64,000 bases of DNA from Pseudopedobacter sp037968815. GTDB taxonomy: Bacteria > Bacteroidota > Bacteroidia > Sphingobacteriales > Sphingobacteriaceae. Location: positions 59,567 to 123,566 of the forward strand of contig JBBKWF010000015.1 of assembly GCA_037968815.1 (NCBI GenBank), in the 5' to 3' direction. The notes below the pieces were generated by a model. The model did not search any database. It saw nothing but the letters and a program-made list of their open reading frames with translations, and had not been told where the DNA came from. Below are positions 28,933-37,892 of the stretch, piece after piece (positions within the stretch are counted from its first letter, which is position 1; each line of letters opens with the position of its first letter). Position numbers and translations under genes: made by a program.

Positions 28933-29361
28933 TAAATTTAGATTTATTGGTTATGATTTTTATTACTCTTTTCGGAACAAAACATTGACAACCAAAATAT
29001 TCAATGCTAAATGGTCGTAATAATTTTTACAGATTAATTGAACATCTTTATAAGAACAGAATGCCCTTATTAAAAATTACTTATTGCAAATAATGGTTAC
29101 GAAATGTTATAATAATTGATCAATACAATAGTAGCGGTAAACTCTATTAAGTAAGAGTTGTATCTTAAAATTATTGGGGTAAAATTTTAAACTTTAGGCT
29201 AACAACAGCTTAAAGCAGATGGAAAGGGCTATTTTTAAGTGCTATGTATTTTAGCCTTAACAAAAAAACAGGACATTTTTCTTCTGTCCTGTTTTTTTAA
29301 ATCAACTAATATGGAAGTTATAGAATTCTTCCAATAAATAGTTTTTAATAAAAATTGATAG
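28933..29361. other. Intergenic region with terminator of the epimerase gene
   Basis: 429 bp between two minus-strand genes. It holds a terminator at 29263-29299 and otherwise AT-rich sequence that must include the promoter of the downstream secreted-protein gene. No ORF or RNA gene was recognised. Confidence 0.5.
29263..29299 (-). terminator. Terminator after the aldose epimerase gene
   Basis: 14-bp stem of an A run plus CAGGACA pairing with TGTCCTG plus a T run. T-runs on both strands. It lies about 60 bp past the stop at 29362. Confidence 0.85.
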
Positions 29362-30231
29362 CTAACCTATCTCAATACAATAGTCTGTTTCAAAAACATG
29401 TCCTTTTTCCAGTTTTTGAATACCTTCTTTTTCAGAAATATCTTTTGCTTCGCCTACTGTATCGGAAATGCCTAACCAAGGCTCAATACATAAAAATGGA
29501 GCATCACCTTTTGTCCAGATACCTAAAGTATCGAAGTTAGGGTAACTTACTTTTACCTGCTTATCGCTTTTAGCACTTTTAAGAATAATCGATCTAGACT
29601 TGATATTTTTAAATACTAATGCATCATTAATAAAAAGATCACGGCTCAAAGAAAGTCTGTTTTGTTGCGTTTCTACCACATTTGTATTTCCGCTTAATAA
29701 GCCATTAGTACCAGACTGGTGAGTAATCAACTCTTCAGTAGCTCCAAACTCTAAATAATAATCTTCAAATTTTTCACCGGCTGTAAAAGGCACATTAAAC
29801 GCAGGGTGCGCTCCTACAGAAAAATAAATAAGACCGTCATCCATATTTATCACTTTATAAGAAATCCTTAATCTTTTTTGTTCCAAATGATAAATCACCT
29901 GAAATTCAAACTTAAAAGGATAAACTTTCAAGGTTTCTTCATCGTAACGATATTCAAAAGTAGCTTGTAAAGGAGTAGACTCTATACGTCGGTAATCCAC
30001 GTGACGAGCAAAACCATGACGACCTAAAGTGTATTGCTTACCATCAACATTTAAGGTATTGTCTTTTAAGCCCCCCACAATCGGAAATAAATTTGGCGCA
30101 TGAAAACCCCAAACATCCGGATTTGCTTGCCACATATATTCTGTCCCGTCTGCTTTATTTATTAGCGAGTGAATTTCTGCACCTTTATTGCTAATTGTCG
30201 CTTTTAAAAAATCGTTCTCTAGAATTACCAT
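29362..30231 (-). CDS. Aldose 1-epimerase family protein
   Basis: 289-aa cytoplasmic galactose-mutarotase-fold protein that would interconvert alpha and beta anomers of a hexose or hexose-6-phosphate. Features visible: IHSLINKADGTEYMWQANP and FHAPNLFPIVGGL near the N-terminus, GRHGFARHVDYR (substrate-binding Arg/His), FSVGAHPAFNVPF (catalytic-type His) and a C-terminal FLCIEPWLGISDTVG. It matches the YeaD/LacX-like subgroup rather than classical GalM. Only 3 bp separate it from the upstream exonuclease gene, so the two share an operon. Confidence 0.92.
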   Translation of the reverse strand: MVILENDFLKATISNKGAEIHSLINKADGTEYMWQANPDVWGFHAPNLFPIVGGLKDNTLNVDGKQYTLGRHGFARHVDYRRIESTPLQATFEYRYDEETLKVYPFKFEFQVIYHLEQKRLRISYKVINMDDGLIYFSVGAHPAFNVPFTAGEKFEDYYLEFGATEELITHQSGTNGLLSGNTNVVETQQNRLSLSRDLFINDALVFKNIKSRSIILKSAKSDKQVKVSYPNFDTLGIWTKGDAPFLCIEPWLGISDTVGEAKDISEKEGIQKLEKGHVFETDYCIEIG

Positions 30232-30234
30232 CTA

Positions 30235-31209
30235 CTATACTTTTTTAAACTTATTAGCTAAGGCTTTCAACATATCTTCATCAGCAGGGCCAGTTGGCTT
30301 TTCCTTTTTTACCGGATTTGCTTGTTGTGGTTTAGCTGGCGCAGGTCTTGCTGGTGCTGGTTTTGATACTTCTTTAGGTTTTTGAGGTTGTTTTGCTTCT
30401 GTTTTTTGACTACGGTAGTCTTTCCAGAAATTCTCTAACCTATTCTTAGTGTAAAGTGGAAAATCGCCTTTCATCATCCAAGCATAGTAGCTAGGCTCTT
30501 CGTCAAACACCTGAAAAACAGGTTTCCCTTTATGTTTACCGAAATTGAAACAAGCAACATCGTCATCGTTATAAACCATTCTGCCAGCAAAATCTACTGG
30601 TTTGTTTAGGTTGGTAAAAGCATGCAAGCCTTCAACATCATTAACTACCGGTTTGCTAACGTTTCCTTTTTTATCTTCAAACTCCTTACCCTCGTATTTT
30701 GAAAGCTGTGCTAACAAAACCTCATAAGTTGCTCTAATATCAGCTTCGGCAGAGTGTGCGTTTACAATATCTTTATCGCAATAGAACCTATATGCTGCTT
30801 TTAAAGTGCGTTGTTCCATTTGGTGGAAGATATTTTGCACATCAACAAACTTTCGGTTTTCAATATCAAAGTTTATCCCCACTCGTAAAAACTCTTCCAT
30901 TAACATTGGGATATCGAATTTATTAGAGTTGTAGCCCGCTAAATCTGCATCACCAATAAAATCAATAATTTCTTGTGCGACTTCTTTAAAAGTTGGCGCA
31001 TCCTTAACATCCTCATCATAAATACCATGAATTAAAGATGACTCTAACGGAATTGGAATAAGTGGTTTGATTTTTAGCGTTTTAACATCTTCTGTGCCGT
31101 CTGGCGATGCTTTTAAAATAGAAATTTCTACGATTCTGTCTGATGCTACGTTTACACCTGTAGATTCTAAATCAAAGAAAGCTAACGGACGTTTTAAGTT
31201 GAGTTTCAT
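30235..31209 (-). CDS. DnaQ-like 3'-5' exonuclease
   Basis: 324-aa DEDDh exonuclease similar to the proofreading epsilon subunit. Motif I is FFDLESTGV (Asp-Glu near residues 13-15), motif II LAGYNSNKFDIPML and motif III HSAEADIRATYEVL (His and Asp). A second part (about 200-260; FNFGKHKGKPVFQV) is the small domain often fused to these nucleases, and the tail is rich in Pro, Lys and Ala. Probable role is DNA repair or turnover. It is followed directly by the epimerase gene. Confidence 0.92.
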   Translation of the reverse strand: MKLNLKRPLAFFDLESTGVNVASDRIVEISILKASPDGTEDVKTLKIKPLIPIPLESSLIHGIYDEDVKDAPTFKEVAQEIIDFIGDADLAGYNSNKFDIPMLMEEFLRVGINFDIENRKFVDVQNIFHQMEQRTLKAAYRFYCDKDIVNAHSAEADIRATYEVLLAQLSKYEGKEFEDKKGNVSKPVVNDVEGLHAFTNLNKPVDFAGRMVYNDDDVACFNFGKHKGKPVFQVFDEEPSYYAWMMKGDFPLYTKNRLENFWKDYRSQKTEAKQPQKPKEVSKPAPARPAPAKPQQANPVKKEKPTGPADEDMLKALANKFKKV

Positions 31210-31240
31210 TTATTATTTTTAGGATTGATGCTAATTTAGG

Positions 31241-31363
31241 TTAGCTAAATATGAGAATGCCTAATAAAATACCGACTACCATAATAACGTAAAGAAGTAT
31301 CTCATTCACTGCAAAATGCTTGTATTTGCTCCAAAAAGAGTACTCAGAATTATTTTTCGACAT
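31241..31363 (-). CDS. Small single-pass membrane protein (40 aa)
   Basis: Short gene on the minus strand from ATG at 31363 to TAA at 31241, lying just upstream of the exonuclease start. The product begins MSKNNSEYSFWSKYKHFAV, then has one hydrophobic segment (about residues 21-39, EILLYVIMVVGILLGILIF). The polar, aromatic head and clean membrane helix look like a real small protein, not chance. No function known; it may be the first gene of the exonuclease-epimerase unit. Confidence 0.6.
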   Translation of the reverse strand: MSKNNSEYSFWSKYKHFAVNEILLYVIMVVGILLGILIFS

Positions 31364-31512
31364 ATTTTATCTTGACTAGATATAAAAAATTGAAGTTCGT
31401 TATTTTTTATAGAGTATAAAAGACCTATTTTTAATTAATTAGATTTAAAACCACAATTTAAGTAGCGAAAGCTTAGATTTGAGATAGGTATGGTTTTTGA
31501 ATCCCGATAATT

Positions 31513-31656
31513 ATGAAAGTATTTTTTAAATTACTGAACAAATTAAACAAGTTCATTTTACCGAGTTTGTATAAAAAGGATTTAATGCGTTTAACCAAGT
31601 TTCAGCAAATGATTACTGGTTATAGGTACTGGGTATTGCTTCAAAGCTTAGACTGA
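31513..31656 (+). CDS. Small basic protein (47 aa) of unknown function
   Basis: ATG at 31513 to TGA at 31656, ending 7 bp before the stop of the convergent ferredoxin gene. The product opens MKVFFKLLNKLNKFILPS and continues KKDLMRLTKFQQMITGYR, ending WVLLQSLD. It is amphipathic and basic, with balanced composition. The motif layout recalls short conserved hypotheticals of this order, but I cannot name a family. Codon composition is like neighbouring genes. Confidence 0.55.
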   Translation: MKVFFKLLNKLNKFILPSLYKKDLMRLTKFQQMITGYRYWVLLQSLD

Positions 31657-31663
31657 TCCCGAT

Positions 31664-31945
31664 TTAAAGCGGTTCAAGTCGATCACCCACAACTTGGATA
31701 TTACAATTAGCTAATCCTTGATTCACTGGAACTTGGCAAGCAAATTCTTCACTTCCCTTATTTGAGTTCAACAGAACCAAGCAGGTAACACACCTTCCTA
31801 CTCCTCCACATTCTCCAAAATTAGCTAGGTTTAGTTTAGCCATTATTAATTCGCGAAGATCGCAGAATTCACCTGTAAAAGTATTTACTAAAATGCTTTC
31901 GTCTTTGTAAATCAGAATAAATTGAATATGCTTTTTTTTACTCAA
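31664..31945 (-). CDS. 2Fe-2S ferredoxin-like protein, TTG start
   Basis: 93-aa small electron carrier. The plant-type cluster ligands are seen as CX5CX2C in ECGGVGRCVTC (about residues 46-54) with the fourth Cys in EFACQVPV. The frame opens just after a stop codon and its first possible initiator is TTG at 31945; the next ATG would cut the N-terminal beta-strand. Electron partner unknown; no oxygenase or reductase adjoins it. Confidence 0.85.
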   Translation of the reverse strand: MSKKKHIQFILIYKDESILVNTFTGEFCDLRELIMAKLNLANFGECGGVGRCVTCLVLLNSNKGSEEFACQVPVNQGLANCNIQVVGDRLEPL

Positions 31946-31992
31946 TTAGCTAGGCTTTAATTATTTAGTCTTCTGCTACAGCAATAGTATTT

Positions 31993-32934
31993 CTATTTAA
32001 CCTTTTCGTAAATATATAGTTCATGTATTTCTTCTGTATAACCTTCGGCAGTTATTGGCCCTTGCGACATACCCAAAAATATCTGTGTACCCCGATTGTT
32101 TAGCACCACCAAATCATCATTAACAGGATCTATAGAAAGTCCTTCTATTTCTCCAGTACGTTTAAAGTCAGACATTTCACGAAATAATTCCACACGACCG
32201 GCAATTGCACCAGCAGCAATTTTCCCTGGTGTTTTAACTAGTTTATAATCCTCCATAGAAAGACGTTCACCATCTTTCAACCCAGAAAATGGAACCTCGG
32301 CTAAATCGGCGATATAAATATTGTCGGCAATTTTGTAGGCTGCTTCACCATCATCAGCCGTAAAAAACATCTTTCCATCTGCAATAAATATTCCCTGAAA
32401 CCAAAAAGGCGTTGGACGACATTGCATTTTTGTGTAATATTTTCCGGTTTCAAGGCTGTAGCCGTACACATAACGACTATCAACCCAGTCTGACATCCAA
32501 ACCATCTTTTTTTCACGATCAATTGCAATTCCAGATACTTCAACTTGTCCAGAACCAGGTTCCCAGTTGATATCTCGTTTCCATTGTAAAGTTTCTGCAT
32601 CATAAACCGAAACCGCAATGTTTTGGCCACGACCGTACTCAAACTTTTCAATACCGCAATATATTTCACCGTTAAAAATGTCTATATCGCCAAAATGGTT
32701 CGCTACTTCTGGATCTTGGAAAGGCTGTAAATTCTTCATCACCACCTTACCTTGCTTATCGTATTTGTAAAGTGCCTTGGTATCTGATACGTAATAATAC
32801 TCTTTATCAATTGCAATCCCTTGTCGACCCAATACCGGTATCACTTTTTTTAACTGATAAGATTCGCCTATATGCTGGGCATTTACTGCAATACTGGCAA
32901 CAATCACAAAAAATAATAAAAGTGCTTTTTTCAT
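31993..32934 (-). CDS. Exported beta-propeller-like protein
   Basis: 313-aa protein with signal peptide (about residues 1-19, ending IAVNAQ). The mature chain shows repeated short beta motifs spaced like propeller blades (GIAIDKEYYYVSDTKALYKY, SGIAIDREKKMVWMSDW, IEGLSIDPVNDDLVVLNN), similar to SMP-30/esterase-like or SdiA-regulated-type folds. No catalytic residues can be assigned. Probably periplasmic or secreted. It is separated from the downstream ferredoxin gene by 47 bp on the same strand. Confidence 0.75.
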   Translation of the reverse strand: MKKALLLFFVIVASIAVNAQHIGESYQLKKVIPVLGRQGIAIDKEYYYVSDTKALYKYDKQGKVVMKNLQPFQDPEVANHFGDIDIFNGEIYCGIEKFEYGRGQNIAVSVYDAETLQWKRDINWEPGSGQVEVSGIAIDREKKMVWMSDWVDSRYVYGYSLETGKYYTKMQCRPTPFWFQGIFIADGKMFFTADDGEAAYKIADNIYIADLAEVPFSGLKDGERLSMEDYKLVKTPGKIAAGAIAGRVELFREMSDFKRTGEIEGLSIDPVNDDLVVLNNRGTQIFLGMSQGPITAEGYTEEIHELYIYEKVK

Positions 32935-33096
32935 TTTATTTTAAAGATTTTGTTCTGAATGATATGGGCTTTGTTTAATCTTAAACATGAAAAGGTAATG
33001 CTATATGATTACTTTCCGAAGCATAAATTTAAATTAATTCTTATACTTAGCTTCAGCAAAAGCGATAAAATGACCAAGGATTTTTCACCCTCGCTC

Positions 33097-33789
33097 CTAT
33101 TTCTGGTATTTAATTAGAATTTCTGAAGCTTTCTGTAAATCAGCACTTACAATTTCAGTTTCTGGAGCCAAAGGAAATATTTGTTGCCCTTTTCTTGCAA
33201 TAAAAGTAGCTCGCCAACCTGCCCATAATGCACCTGCAACATCCCATCCATGAGCGGCAATTAACATTGCTTCATTGGGTTTAATTCCCATTTTTTTTGC
33301 TCCCCAATCATAAGTATCTCTAAAAGGCTTGAACTTACCCGTTGCTTCTACGCTCAACCTATCATGAAAATAAGTTATCAAACCTGCGTTTTCTAGCTGT
33401 TTTTCAAGGCCTTGATTAGAGGAATTTGTAAATGCGACCAATTTGTAGCCGTTATCTTTCAATAGAGTTAAAGCATCTTTAACTTCGGGGTGTGCAGGCA
33501 AATTACCTAAAGCACCTGAAACGACATGCCTAGCTTCTTCTTCAGTTAGTTTAATATCATTGTTATTGGCAACCATTTGTAAGGTGGCTGCACCTATATA
33601 ATCAAAAGGCTCATACTTACCGCCGGCTGAAACCACTAATGAATATTGTAACATTGTGGTAAACCATAATGGCAATAAATCTTCTCTCCCTCCTAAAACT
33701 TCACCCACTTGCTTTTTCATCTGAGTAAGGTCCAGCAATGTTTCGTTCACATCAAAAAAAAGAACTTTTGGTCTGATTGGAGTTTTCAT
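33097..33789 (-). CDS. Haloacid dehalogenase type II family hydrolase
   Basis: 230-aa HAD-superfamily protein. Motif I FFDVNETLLDL has the nucleophilic Asp, motif II is VAFTNSS, the lysine motif lies in EATGKFKPFRDTY, and the final part AHGWDVAGALWAGWRATFI is typical of (S)-2-haloacid dehalogenases. It may dehalogenate or act as a phosphatase; the substrate is unknown. ATG at 33789 (MKTPIRPKV) is preferred over a TTG two codons earlier. It is last in the five-gene operon that begins with DUF6503, 24 bp after the peroxiredoxin-like gene. Confidence 0.88.
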   Translation of the reverse strand: MKTPIRPKVLFFDVNETLLDLTQMKKQVGEVLGGREDLLPLWFTTMLQYSLVVSAGGKYEPFDYIGAATLQMVANNNDIKLTEEEARHVVSGALGNLPAHPEVKDALTLLKDNGYKLVAFTNSSNQGLEKQLENAGLITYFHDRLSVEATGKFKPFRDTYDWGAKKMGIKPNEAMLIAAHGWDVAGALWAGWRATFIARKGQQIFPLAPETEIVSADLQKASEILIKYQK

Positions 33790-33813
33790 GTACAAGTGCT
33801 TTGTATTTCTTAA

Positions 33814-34488
33814 TTAAGAATTGGAATTTTTAAGACTTTCTAAAGCCGCTATAATTTCAGCAGGTTCCGCTCTATTTCTATAATCGGGATCTAAAAATGC
33901 ATATTGAATTATTCCGTTCTCATCAATAACGTAAGTTGCTGCTAAAGGCAATTCATTACTATCGTCACCATTACTTTTAATTAATCCGAAAGATTCTTCA
34001 TAAACAGATGCAACTTCATTGGTGAGTTTGAATACAACGCCATATTCTTTCCCAACTTTATTAGCTACATCACTTAAAACCGTAAACTCTAAATTATTTT
34101 TTTCTGAAGTACTTAAAGAGTTATCTGGCAATTCTGGCGTTAAAGCAATGAGTGTTGCTCCAGCTTTTTTAAATTCAGGTAGTTTTTCTTGTAAGTAATG
34201 TAAGGTGATGTTGCAATATGGACACCAACCGCCTCTGTACCAAGTTAAGATAACTGGACCGTTTTCGAGCTCTTTATACAATGAAACAGATTTGTTCAAA
34301 GCATTATTGAGCGCAAAATCCGGTGCTTTATCTCCAACATTTAATGCTTTGCCGAGTATACCGGAGTTTTTAACACTTGCAATACCATCAGCATAAACCT
34401 GTTGTTTTTCTGCTGTGAATTTCACAGCAGAAGTTTTGCGTTTGGCATCTAATAAAGCATCTAGTTCTCCTTTATTTGGATTTTCCAT
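33814..34488 (-). CDS. Peroxiredoxin-like (AhpC/TSA) protein
   Basis: 224-aa thioredoxin-fold protein. The AhpC/TSA domain starts at VGDKAPDFAL (about residue 51) and holds a CXXC in WYRGGWCPYCN (Cys89 and Cys92), as in the PRX-like 2 and related families. Likely reduces peroxides or acts as a thiol oxidoreductase in the cytoplasm. It is flanked by fabF and HAD genes with gaps under 25 bp, inside an operon that also encodes a DsbA-like protein, so a thiol-stress role is plausible. Confidence 0.9.
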   Translation of the reverse strand: MENPNKGELDALLDAKRKTSAVKFTAEKQQVYADGIASVKNSGILGKALNVGDKAPDFALNNALNKSVSLYKELENGPVILTWYRGGWCPYCNITLHYLQEKLPEFKKAGATLIALTPELPDNSLSTSEKNNLEFTVLSDVANKVGKEYGVVFKLTNEVASVYEESFGLIKSNGDDSNELPLAATYVIDENGIIQYAFLDPDYRNRAEPAEIIAALESLKNSNS

Positions 34489-34505
34489 TTTGTTTTTTGT
34501 TTAGC

Positions 34506-35747
34506 TTATACGCTCTTAAAAATCACGGTTGCGTTATGACCGCCGAAACCAAAAGTATTACTCATGGCTACGTTAACTTTTTTCTCAACTGCATCTTTAA
34601 TCACAATTGGCATTGATTGAGGGATATTTGGATCGATGTTGACCGTGTTTATTGTTGGAGGAACTGCATTATTTTCTATTGCTTTAATAGACAGAATTGC
34701 TTCAACAGCACCTGCAGCACCCATCAAGTGACCCGTCATTGATTTTGTAGCACTAATATGTAAATTCTTGAAATTGCTTTTAAATACTTTATCCACAGCA
34801 TTCATCTCGCTTAAATCACCCACAGGAGTTGAAGTAGCGTGTGCATTTAAATAGTTTACATCTTCTGGGTTCAGTTGCGCTTCTTCCATTGCCAATTCCA
34901 TCGCTTTGATAGCACCAATACCCTCAGGGTGAGTTGCAGAGATATGGTAGGCATCATCAGTCATTCCAGCACCCACTATTTCAGCATAAATTTTCGCCCC
35001 TCTATTTTTTGCATGCTCATACTCTTCAAGAATCAATGCTCCAGCACCTTCTCCCATCACAAAGCCGTCTCTTTCAATATCGAAAGGTCTTGACGCACCT
35101 TGTGGATCATCATTTCGGGTAGATAAAGCTTTCATTGCGTTAAAACCGCCTACAGAAGCTTCGGTAATTGGCGCTTCTGAGCCACCGGAGATAATAACTT
35201 TAGCTTTGTTTAAACGGATATAATTAAATGCATCCATGATAGCAGCATTTGACGAAGCACAAGCAGATACTGCAGTATAGTTAATGCCCATTAAACCAAA
35301 CTTCATTGCGATCATACCCGAAGCCATATTCACCAATATTTTGGGAATAAAAAACGGATTAAATCTTGGTTGCTTTCCTTCTAAAGCAAAATTCATTACT
35401 TCATCTTCAAAGGTTTGCATTCCTCCTTGACCAGAACCCCAAATCACTCCAATATCAAATGGAGAAAGCGTTTCTAGGTTTAACCCGCTATCAATAAGCG
35501 CTTCCGTTGCAGAATAAAGTGCGTATTGTGTAAACCGGTCACTTCTTTTTATTTCATTGCGGACAAGGTGTTTTTCAGGATTAAAATCCTTTAATTCTCC
35601 TGCAAAAGTTGTTTTGTACAATGAGGTATCAAATTTGGTGATTTTTGACACACCGCTTTTGCCATTGACGGCATTTTGCCACAATTCATCAACTGAATTT
35701 CCAAGTGGGGTTAAAGCTCCTAATCCCGTTATTACAACTCTTTTCAT
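34506..35747 (-). CDS. fabF: Beta-ketoacyl-ACP synthase II
   Basis: 413-aa condensing enzyme that extends acyl-ACP chains with malonyl-ACP. The Cys-His-His triad is present: VSACASSNAAI, LNAHATSTPVGD and KSMTGHLMGAAG. The N-terminus MKRVVITGLGALTPLG and C-terminal NTFGFGGHNATVIF are typical of FabF. No acpP, fabD or fabG adjoins it. The redox neighbours suggest it is an extra FabF-type enzyme, not the main housekeeping copy; that is inference from context only. Confidence 0.93.
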   Translation of the reverse strand: MKRVVITGLGALTPLGNSVDELWQNAVNGKSGVSKITKFDTSLYKTTFAGELKDFNPEKHLVRNEIKRSDRFTQYALYSATEALIDSGLNLETLSPFDIGVIWGSGQGGMQTFEDEVMNFALEGKQPRFNPFFIPKILVNMASGMIAMKFGLMGINYTAVSACASSNAAIMDAFNYIRLNKAKVIISGGSEAPITEASVGGFNAMKALSTRNDDPQGASRPFDIERDGFVMGEGAGALILEEYEHAKNRGAKIYAEIVGAGMTDDAYHISATHPEGIGAIKAMELAMEEAQLNPEDVNYLNAHATSTPVGDLSEMNAVDKVFKSNFKNLHISATKSMTGHLMGAAGAVEAILSIKAIENNAVPPTINTVNIDPNIPQSMPIVIKDAVEKKVNVAMSNTFGFGGHNATVIFKSV

Positions 35748-35824
35748 ATCCTTTAAATTTTATTTCGAGTCGCTAAAATAGAGATTCTATATAATTAAAG
35801 ACCCAAAACTTATAGCGTATAACC

Positions 35825-36472
35825 TTAAAGTGCTAGTAACTCGGTCAGTACTTTTTTAAATACATCTACAGGTTGCGCACCAGTAACCGCACTTTTTCTG
35901 TTAAACACCATTGTTGGCACAGAATTTACCCCCATGCTCTTCCACAACTCTTCTTTGTTTTTCACTTCATTACGGTAAACTTCATTATCTAATCTCGCTA
36001 AAGCTTCCTCTGCACTTAATCCAACATCTAATAAAGCTTGTTTTAAAACTTCTCTTTTTGACACATCTTCTCGATCACTAAAAAATGCTTTTGTTAAACG
36101 CATTTTCAGTTCGGTTTGCTTCCCGAATTCGTGTGCATATTCCAATAAAATATGAGCTTCGAAAGTGTTAGCCATGCGCATATCCTCAAAATAATCAAAA
36201 GTAAAGCCCAACTCAGCACCTGCTTCCACCATGTGTTGCTGAGATTCTTCTTGTTGTTCTAAAGTGGAACCGTATTTTTCTGCGATATGCTCTCTTAAAT
36301 TTTGACCCTCAACAGGCATATTTGGATTTAATTCAAAAGGTTGCCATTCAATTTCTACCTGATCTTGAACGCCCATTTCTTCGATGGCTTTTTCTAAACG
36401 TTTGTAACCAATGGTACACCATGGGCAAACCACATCTGAAACTATATCTATTTTCAATTTATTAGTCATCAT
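35825..36472 (-). CDS. DsbA-family (FrnE-like) oxidoreductase
   Basis: 215-aa thioredoxin-fold protein without a signal peptide, so cytoplasmic. The active site is VCPWCTIGYKRLE (CPWC near residues 17-20) and the cis-Pro region is SVPTMVFNRKSAVTGAQP. It matches the FrnE/2-hydroxychromene-2-carboxylate isomerase-related branch of DsbA. Likely redox or chaperone function. It lies 28 bp after the DUF6503 lipoprotein gene and 77 bp before fabF on the same strand. Confidence 0.92.
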   Translation of the reverse strand: MMTNKLKIDIVSDVVCPWCTIGYKRLEKAIEEMGVQDQVEIEWQPFELNPNMPVEGQNLREHIAEKYGSTLEQQEESQQHMVEAGAELGFTFDYFEDMRMANTFEAHILLEYAHEFGKQTELKMRLTKAFFSDREDVSKREVLKQALLDVGLSAEEALARLDNEVYRNEVKNKEELWKSMGVNSVPTMVFNRKSAVTGAQPVDVFKKVLTELLAL

Positions 36473-36500
36473 TTCTAATTTATTTAAAAGCTATGAACTC

Positions 36501-37310
36501 TTATTTTTTAAAATCGTCTTTTGTTAAATTGTTATTGAACTTAATATCGGTCCAAGTAACATTAATCCATGGCTCTTCAGTAACTTCCGCATCCCAAGTC
36601 GACTTTTTATATTTACGATGGGTTGGTAATAAAACACCGTCTATATCTTCATATTCTAATTCCATTAACAAAGGAGTATCCAATACATTAAAATCAGCTA
36701 CGGTAAAAAGAAATTGATCTACCAATCCTGTTTTTTGGTTGATATAGAGCTGGTAAGTATCTGTAGGCTTCGTTTCGCCTAAGTCAAAAGTCACTTTTAC
36801 AACATCATATTGTTTATCATTTATTGTTTTTTCTCCTATGTAATCATACTTTAAACCATCATCTAATAGCTTTGGCATCATTGTAAACCAATAGAAATTG
36901 GTTGGTCTGTTAAATAAAACTTTTTTATTTAGACCCTCATCATTTAAAACCTCTCCGTTATGTTTTACCCAGTACTCCTCACCATCATAACCTTGTTCAA
37001 CTAAACCATCTAATTGAGGAATAGATCTTTCATGTTGAGTATAAGCCCCGTAAGACAATTCTCCGTTAAAAATATATTTCTCTGTAGAAACATCCTGCTT
37101 GCCATCTGGTGTTTGATAAGTGTAAGTATAAACGACATCTTGTTTATCCATCAACTTACTGTAGTCACCTACTTTTTGAGCCATGTTATAGACCAGTTCA
37201 TGACCTTTGTTCTGAAAGGTTTGCTTGGTTTCTCCCGAGTTAGATTTGTTGTCATTTCCACAAGAGATTAGAAATAAACTAATGATACCAGTTAAGATTT
37301 TGATTTTCAT
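36501..37310 (-). CDS. DUF6503-like lipoprotein
   Basis: 269-aa lipoprotein with signal peptide and lipobox LFLISC (Cys17). The mature part is beta-rich (HELVYNMAQKVGDYSKLM, DVVYTYTYQTPDGKQDV, YQLYINQKTGLVDQFLFTV) and resembles outer-membrane lipoprotein-sorting-like folds. No enzyme motifs. It heads a five-gene minus-strand operon with DsbA-like, fabF, peroxiredoxin-like and HAD genes. Its first 50 bp and upstream leader have a decayed copy at 39390-39494. Confidence 0.8.
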   Translation of the reverse strand: MKIKILTGIISLFLISCGNDNKSNSGETKQTFQNKGHELVYNMAQKVGDYSKLMDKQDVVYTYTYQTPDGKQDVSTEKYIFNGELSYGAYTQHERSIPQLDGLVEQGYDGEEYWVKHNGEVLNDEGLNKKVLFNRPTNFYWFTMMPKLLDDGLKYDYIGEKTINDKQYDVVKVTFDLGETKPTDTYQLYINQKTGLVDQFLFTVADFNVLDTPLLMELEYEDIDGVLLPTHRKYKKSTWDAEVTEEPWINVTWTDIKFNNNLTKDDFKK

Positions 37311-37366
37311 GCCGTTGTTTTATTTGATGAGATTTATTGATTTTTTATTAAGTTGTATTTTGTTTG
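37261..37366. repeat. Direct repeat copy A (DUF6503 start and leader)
   Basis: About 105 bp covering the first 17 codons of the DUF6503 gene and its upstream leader. It is nearly the same as 39390-39494 in the same orientation, with a few substitutions and small indels. The two copies bracket the small ORF, DUF983 and AraC genes. Confidence 0.85.
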
Positions 37367-37663
37367 ATGAGCGAAAGAAAAATGGTGGTATTCATCACCT
37401 TATAGGGGTAATAAAAACCTAGCTAATTATTCCCCACAACATTCTAGCCATGAGTTGAGTTTTGCTGAAACTTCAACTCAACCTAAAATTATTTATGAAA
37501 ATATGAATGTCCATTTCTTTCTCTAGCATCTGCATTGATGTAGTTTTTATCCATTACTTCATTAACACTATACAAAACTAAACAATCGTTTAGTAATAAG
37601 TGATTGTTTGTGACTTAATTTAATAATAGTACATATTGTTGACAATTGCTCAAAGTAAAATTG
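37311..37663. other. Intergenic region upstream of DUF6503
   Basis: 353 bp without a credible gene. It has a hairpin at about 37453-37481 (GAGTTGA paired with TCAACTC) and another at about 37580-37609 (AAACAATC / GATTGTTT). These could be terminator or leader structures, but neither is tied to a clear transcript end. Confidence 0.45.
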
Positions 37664-37834
37664 ATGCATTTCGAAATAACAAAGCATTATATAATAAGAA
37701 AAGCGTCGGTTTTTGGGGAAGAGGTTTTAATTGAACTCCTCTATGAAGAAGGCGAGCATATAGAAACTAGTTGCGACTTGATGAATTATACCCAAATGAA
37801 TAAATTAAAGGCTTCCGTAGAACTATTGGCTTAA
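37664..37834 (+). CDS. Possible small protein (56 aa)
   Basis: ATG at 37664 gives MHFEITKHYIIRKASVFG followed by an acidic beta-like part (VLIELLYEEGEHIET) and a short helix to the stop at 37834. Composition is protein-like and it converges with DUF983. No family recognised. It could be chance, since it is short and its promoter is not visible. Confidence 0.4.
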   Translation: MHFEITKHYIIRKASVFGEEVLIELLYEEGEHIETSCDLMNYTQMNKLKASVELLA

Positions 37835-37892
37835 TAACGCACCACACAAGTCTTCCACATTCTTCCAAAAAATATAATTTCAGTTTTAACCT

